Shown here piece by piece: positions 14,602-17,219 of a stretch of 17,219 nucleotides of DNA; within the stretch, counting starts at the first letter, position 1; every line of letters starts with the position of its first letter. Location of the stretch: NCBI GenBank assembly GCA_013214715.1, contig JABSSB010000038.1, positions 1 to 17,219 of the forward strand, in the 5' to 3' direction. Both the position numbers and the translations under genes were made by a program. The notes under the pieces were generated by a model. It did no database searches. It saw nothing but the letters and a program-made list of their open reading frames with translations, and had not been told where the DNA came from. The DNA is from Paracoccaceae bacterium. GTDB lineage: Bacteria; Pseudomonadota; Alphaproteobacteria; Rhodobacterales; Rhodobacteraceae.

Positions 14602-14654
14602 TGCCCCCGCCCAGAGCGCGGGGCGGGTTGGCGGGCGCGCTCTGGGCGGGGGCA
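14602..14654 (-). terminator. Large 19-bp hairpin terminator after the truB-DUF1643 genes
   Basis: A perfect 18-pair stem (14603-14620 with 14636-14653), extended by a T-A pair at 14602/14654, surrounds a 15-base G-rich loop. It starts 3 bases after the DUF1643 stop. On the minus strand it is followed by TATTTG, so the T-run is short and interrupted but the stem is exceptionally strong. The GGCGGGGGCATATTTG ending resembles the dnaN-recF element. Confidence 0.8.
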
Positions 14655-14657
14655 GTC

Positions 14658-15176
14658 TTAGAACCAGGGTTCGGGCTGCTGGGCATAGGGCAGATAGAGC
14701 GGGTGTTTGGGATGCCCGTCTTTGGTCAGCCCCAGATGATGCACGGGCCGCCCGGTGGAACGCAGCAGGGCCTCCACCAAAACGCCGCGATCCAAATGGG
14801 CGCCATGCGTGCCCCAGGCGGCGATGATTTGATCGGCCCACGCAACCCCGTCGCGAATGGCCTGATCATTTTCCGGCCCGATCGGATCCTCTGCCGCACG
14901 CATCTTGCGCGGGTCGGTGTCGCGCCAGGCAAAGATATTGGTCACCCGAAACGCTCCGAAGCCAAGCACCCGCGCGCGCCGTTCGCAGCGTTCCACAGTG
15001 GGGTCATTCTGTACCTCGGTTGCGGTTGAGGGGTTGAGCATGACAAAGAGCGCCTTGCGCCCCTTCGCATCCCAGGCGCGGGTCAGGCTGTAGCGATAGT
15101 GGCCGCAGGCCGAATAAACGGCGGTCGACGGCGCGTCGCCTTTGGTATGGCTGCGGGTGATCAGCGTATCGGTCAC
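14658..15176 (-). CDS. DUF1643 domain protein
   Basis: 172 residues matching the DUF1643 family along most of its length. Recognisable blocks are MLNPSTA (46-52), NDPTVERCERRAR (57-69), GFGAFRVTNIFAWR (72-85), DPIGPEND (97-104) and AAWGTHG (119-125). The function of the family is not established. The GTG start at 15176 overlaps the truB stop as GTGA, so translation is coupled to truB. No signal peptide or membrane helix; predicted cytosolic. Conserved Asn, Asp, Cys and His residues could form a catalytic or metal site, but that is inference. Confidence 0.88.
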   Translation of the reverse strand: MTDTLITRSHTKGDAPSTAVYSACGHYRYSLTRAWDAKGRKALFVMLNPSTATEVQNDPTVERCERRARVLGFGAFRVTNIFAWRDTDPRKMRAAEDPIGPENDQAIRDGVAWADQIIAAWGTHGAHLDRGVLVEALLRSTGRPVHHLGLTKDGHPKHPLYLPYAQQPEPWF

Positions 15177-16072
15177 AGGTTGAACACCCGGTTCGGATGC
15201 AGTTGGCCTGATTTGTAGATGCCGACCGCGACCGGCTTGCCGTCGAAGGACGCCCAGGCCTCATCACCATAATCGACGTCCGATGCCGTCACCATGCCCG
15301 GATTGCCATTGCGAAGCCGCGTGGCGCCCTCGGCGGTGCAACTCAGTTCGGGCAGATCGATCAGCCCCTGCTCCAACGGGCGCAAACAGGCATCGAGTTC
15401 CGGCGTTTTGGCCAGCGCTTCGACTTGATCAAGGCTGATACCGTCTGCGGCCTCAAACGGGCCGGACCAGATGCGCCGCAGAGTCAGAACATGACCATGA
15501 CAGCCCAGGGCTGCCCCCAAATCCCGCGCGATCGAACGGACATAGCCGCCTTTCCCGCAGGTCATCTCCAGCTCGACATGATCAGCATCGGGGCGGTCGG
15601 TCATCACCAGCTCCTCTACCCAAAGCGGGCGGGCGGAGAGCGTGATATCCTCACCATCGCGGGCGAGCTTGTAGGCGCGCTGCCCGTCGATCTTCACGGC
15701 TGAAAATTTTGGCGGGATCTGCTGGATGTCTCCGACAAACCCACCCAGCGCCGCTTTAATGTCACCGTCAGTGGGGCGCGCATCGCTGGAGGCGATCACC
15801 TCGCCTTCGGCATCATCGGTATTGGTCGCCTGCCCAAACCGGACTGTGAACCGATAGGCTTTCAGCGCGTCGGTGATATAAGGCACGGTCTTGGTCGCTT
15901 CGCCCAGCGCCACGGCCAGAACGCCGGTGGCCTCTGGGTCGAGCGTTCCGGCATGTCCGGCCTTTTTCGCGCCCAGCGCCCAGCGCACCTTGTTGACCAC
16001 CGCGGTTGAGGTCATGCCCGCGGGCTTGTCGATCACCATCCAGCCCGAAATATCACGCCCTTTGCGCGCCAT
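15173..16072 (-). CDS. truB: tRNA pseudouridine(55) synthase TruB
   Basis: 299 residues. TruB isomerises U55 in the T-loop of tRNAs. Present: ISGWMVIDKPAGMTS (8-22), the catalytic block GHAGTLDPEATGVL with nucleophile D45, the KTVPY segment, and the family's C-terminal region. The ATG at 16072 fits the family N-terminus and has AAAAAGGGCG upstream. An in-frame GTG at 16150, overlapping the stop of the upstream gene as GTGA, would add 26 residues (PEGAAGYPPGFRGPDG and so on) that I do not recognise as part of TruB. The gene follows the phosphodiester-glycosidase gene and rbfA in a conserved ribosome/tRNA maturation block. Confidence 0.96.
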   Translation of the reverse strand: MARKGRDISGWMVIDKPAGMTSTAVVNKVRWALGAKKAGHAGTLDPEATGVLAVALGEATKTVPYITDALKAYRFTVRFGQATNTDDAEGEVIASSDARPTDGDIKAALGGFVGDIQQIPPKFSAVKIDGQRAYKLARDGEDITLSARPLWVEELVMTDRPDADHVELEMTCGKGGYVRSIARDLGAALGCHGHVLTLRRIWSGPFEAADGISLDQVEALAKTPELDACLRPLEQGLIDLPELSCTAEGATRLRNGNPGMVTASDVDYGDEAWASFDGKPVAVGIYKSGQLHPNRVFNL

Positions 16073-16146
16073 GCTCACGCCCTTTTTGCCATCAGGTCCA
16101 CGAAAGCCGGGCGGATAGCCTGCCGCGCCTTCCGGGTCAAGCACCG

Positions 16147-16890
16147 TCACCCTGCCTGATCGACCACCAACCCGACAATAGGCCCCATGCGGAACCCCGG
16201 ATCATCGCGCCCTAACATGGGCGCGTAAAGCCGTGAGATATTGCCATCAAGATACAGCGCATTGGGCAATCCCAAATGGTCACGGAACAGGCGGCCAAAC
16301 TCGTGAAACGTCACTGGCTGCCGCGACATGGCAAATACAGCGCGATGTCCGTCCGATGTGGTTCCCACGCCGTTGCGTATATAGCGTGACGTGCTGTTGG
16401 GCAAAAACCGCGGGTGCAGAGCGCCATCGATCACCAGCATCGGGCCGGATTGCGTGGCGAACTGGCAAACAGGGCGGGTTTCGGCAAAGGCCAACGTTTC
16501 GATTACGCGGGCATGGTTTTGGGAAATGCAAAACACCCCATTGGGCAGCAATCCGAAATTGCCCGGACCAGGGTTTGGCACCAAAGGCGCCAATTCCTGT
16601 CCGTTTTCAACATATAGTCCTACGGGACGGCGATCGCTGTGATACATGCCGGCATTCATTGCAAAACCCAGCGTTTTGCCCTGCGCTTCCAACGCTCGGT
16701 TCAGCGGCGCAAAATGGCCCAGCGGACGGTTGGCCTCATCGTTCAGAAACAGGCGCAGATCGGCGCTGTCCATGTCGATTTCGCAAATCGCATAGGTCTG
16801 GCCGTCAAACTGGTCATTGCGACAGGACAGGGCGTCTGCGCTGGCGGGCAAGGCCAGACATGCCGCCAACAGCGCGGCCAGCGCGCGCAT
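16147..16890 (-). CDS. Secreted phosphodiester glycosidase-family protein (NAGPA/DUF2233-like)
   Basis: 247 residues with a signal peptide (MRALAALLAACLALPASADA, cleavage near 18-20), so predicted periplasmic. The body matches the phosphodiester glycosidase fold: GFAMNAGMYHSDRRPVGLYV (74-93), the PGPGNFGLLPNGVFCI stretch, QSGPMLVIDGALHP, RNGVGTTSDG, and the terminal ALYLDGNISRLYAP. In animals the family uncovers mannose-6-phosphate; bacterial roles are largely unknown and probably involve cell-envelope or exopolymer sugars. The start overlaps the rbfA stop as TGATG. Four cysteines in the mature part may form disulfides. A secreted enzyme between rbfA and truB is out of keeping with the function of its neighbours. 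Confidence 0.87.
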   Translation of the reverse strand: MRALAALLAACLALPASADALSCRNDQFDGQTYAICEIDMDSADLRLFLNDEANRPLGHFAPLNRALEAQGKTLGFAMNAGMYHSDRRPVGLYVENGQELAPLVPNPGPGNFGLLPNGVFCISQNHARVIETLAFAETRPVCQFATQSGPMLVIDGALHPRFLPNSTSRYIRNGVGTTSDGHRAVFAMSRQPVTFHEFGRLFRDHLGLPNALYLDGNISRLYAPMLGRDDPGFRMGPIVGLVVDQAG

Positions 16891-17219
16891 CAGCCGTCGA
16901 TATCCCGACGGACATCCTCCTGCGCGAACAAGGCGCGTGTGCTGTCCATGCGGTCATAAGTGTCGTCTATCAGGAACCGCAGTTCGGGTGCATATTTCAG
17001 CCCGGCCTTCTTGCCGATGATGCGCCGCAGCTCACCCTTGTTGCGCGCAAGCAGCCCGATCACCTCGTCCTGACCCTTGCCGCCCAAAGGCAGCACATAG
17101 GCGGTCGCGATGCGCAGATCGGGGGTTGTGCGCACTTCACCGACTGTGATCGACAGACGGTTCAGCTCAGGATCATGAATGTCGCCCCGCGCCAACACCT
17201 CGGACAGGGTGCGGCGGAT
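16890..17219 (-). CDS. rbfA: Ribosome-binding factor A, 5' end cut by window edge
   Basis: 109 C-terminal residues are visible, from IRRTLSEVLARGDIHDPEL through VGEVRTTPDLRIATAYVLPLG to the LKYAPELRFLIDDTYDRMD segment, all RbfA hallmarks (KH-like fold). RbfA assists late 30S maturation at the 5' end of 16S rRNA and is needed for growth in the cold. The N-terminal 20 or so residues lie past position 17219. The frame is open to the edge. The stop overlaps the next start (TGATG). The last 15 residues (LFAQEDVRRDIDG end) are acidic. Confidence 0.95.
   Translation of the reverse strand: MRRTLSEVLARGDIHDPELNRLSITVGEVRTTPDLRIATAYVLPLGGKGQDEVIGLLARNKGELRRIIGKKAGLKYAPELRFLIDDTYDRMDSTRALFAQEDVRRDIDG

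Overview
The window is a stretch of alphaproteobacterial chromosome, almost certainly from the Rhodobacterales (Roseobacter/Rhodobacter group). The basis is high G+C, the protein sequences, and the gene order ubiB-ubiE / mutM-enoyl-CoA hydratase-rpsT-dnaA-dnaN-recF-(LysE)-gyrB, which I recognise as the dnaA neighbourhood of that group. No database search was run, so the placement rests on recognition.

Layout. Positions 1-1790, minus strand: ubiE followed by ubiB (cut by the window edge), two ubiquinone biosynthesis genes. Positions 1877-4008, plus strand: mutM (oxidised-guanine repair), an enoyl-CoA hydratase, and rpsT (ribosomal protein S20) with a clear terminator. After a gene-poor 0.5 kb gap, positions 4512-11434 carry the replication block: dnaA, dnaN, recF, a LysE-type exporter overlapping recF by 4 bases, and gyrB behind its own near-consensus promoter.

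Positions 11435-11923 are a small scar region: a truncated IS3-family OrfA remnant and a long imperfect inverted repeat ending in a T-run. Beyond it lie a small SHOCT-domain membrane protein (minus), a short-chain dehydrogenase (plus) and an unrecognised multi-spanning membrane protein (plus). A two-way terminator then separates these from the minus-strand ribosome/RNA block. In transcription order that block is rbfA (cut by the right edge), a secreted phosphodiester-glycosidase-like protein, truB, a DUF1643 protein, a large hairpin terminator, and rpsO with its own promoter.

Most of the window is conserved core chromosome: initiation and elongation of replication, recombination repair, supercoiling, ribosome maturation and quinone synthesis. 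I see no new defence system, CRISPR array, prophage, tRNA or rRNA. The items worth a second look are the accessory passengers in housekeeping operons (DUF1643, the phosphodiester glycosidase, the LysE exporter), the unknown membrane protein, the IS scar with its hairpin next to gyrB, the hairpin-plus-TATTT motif seen at two operon ends, and the lack of any recognisable DnaA-box cluster around dnaA.
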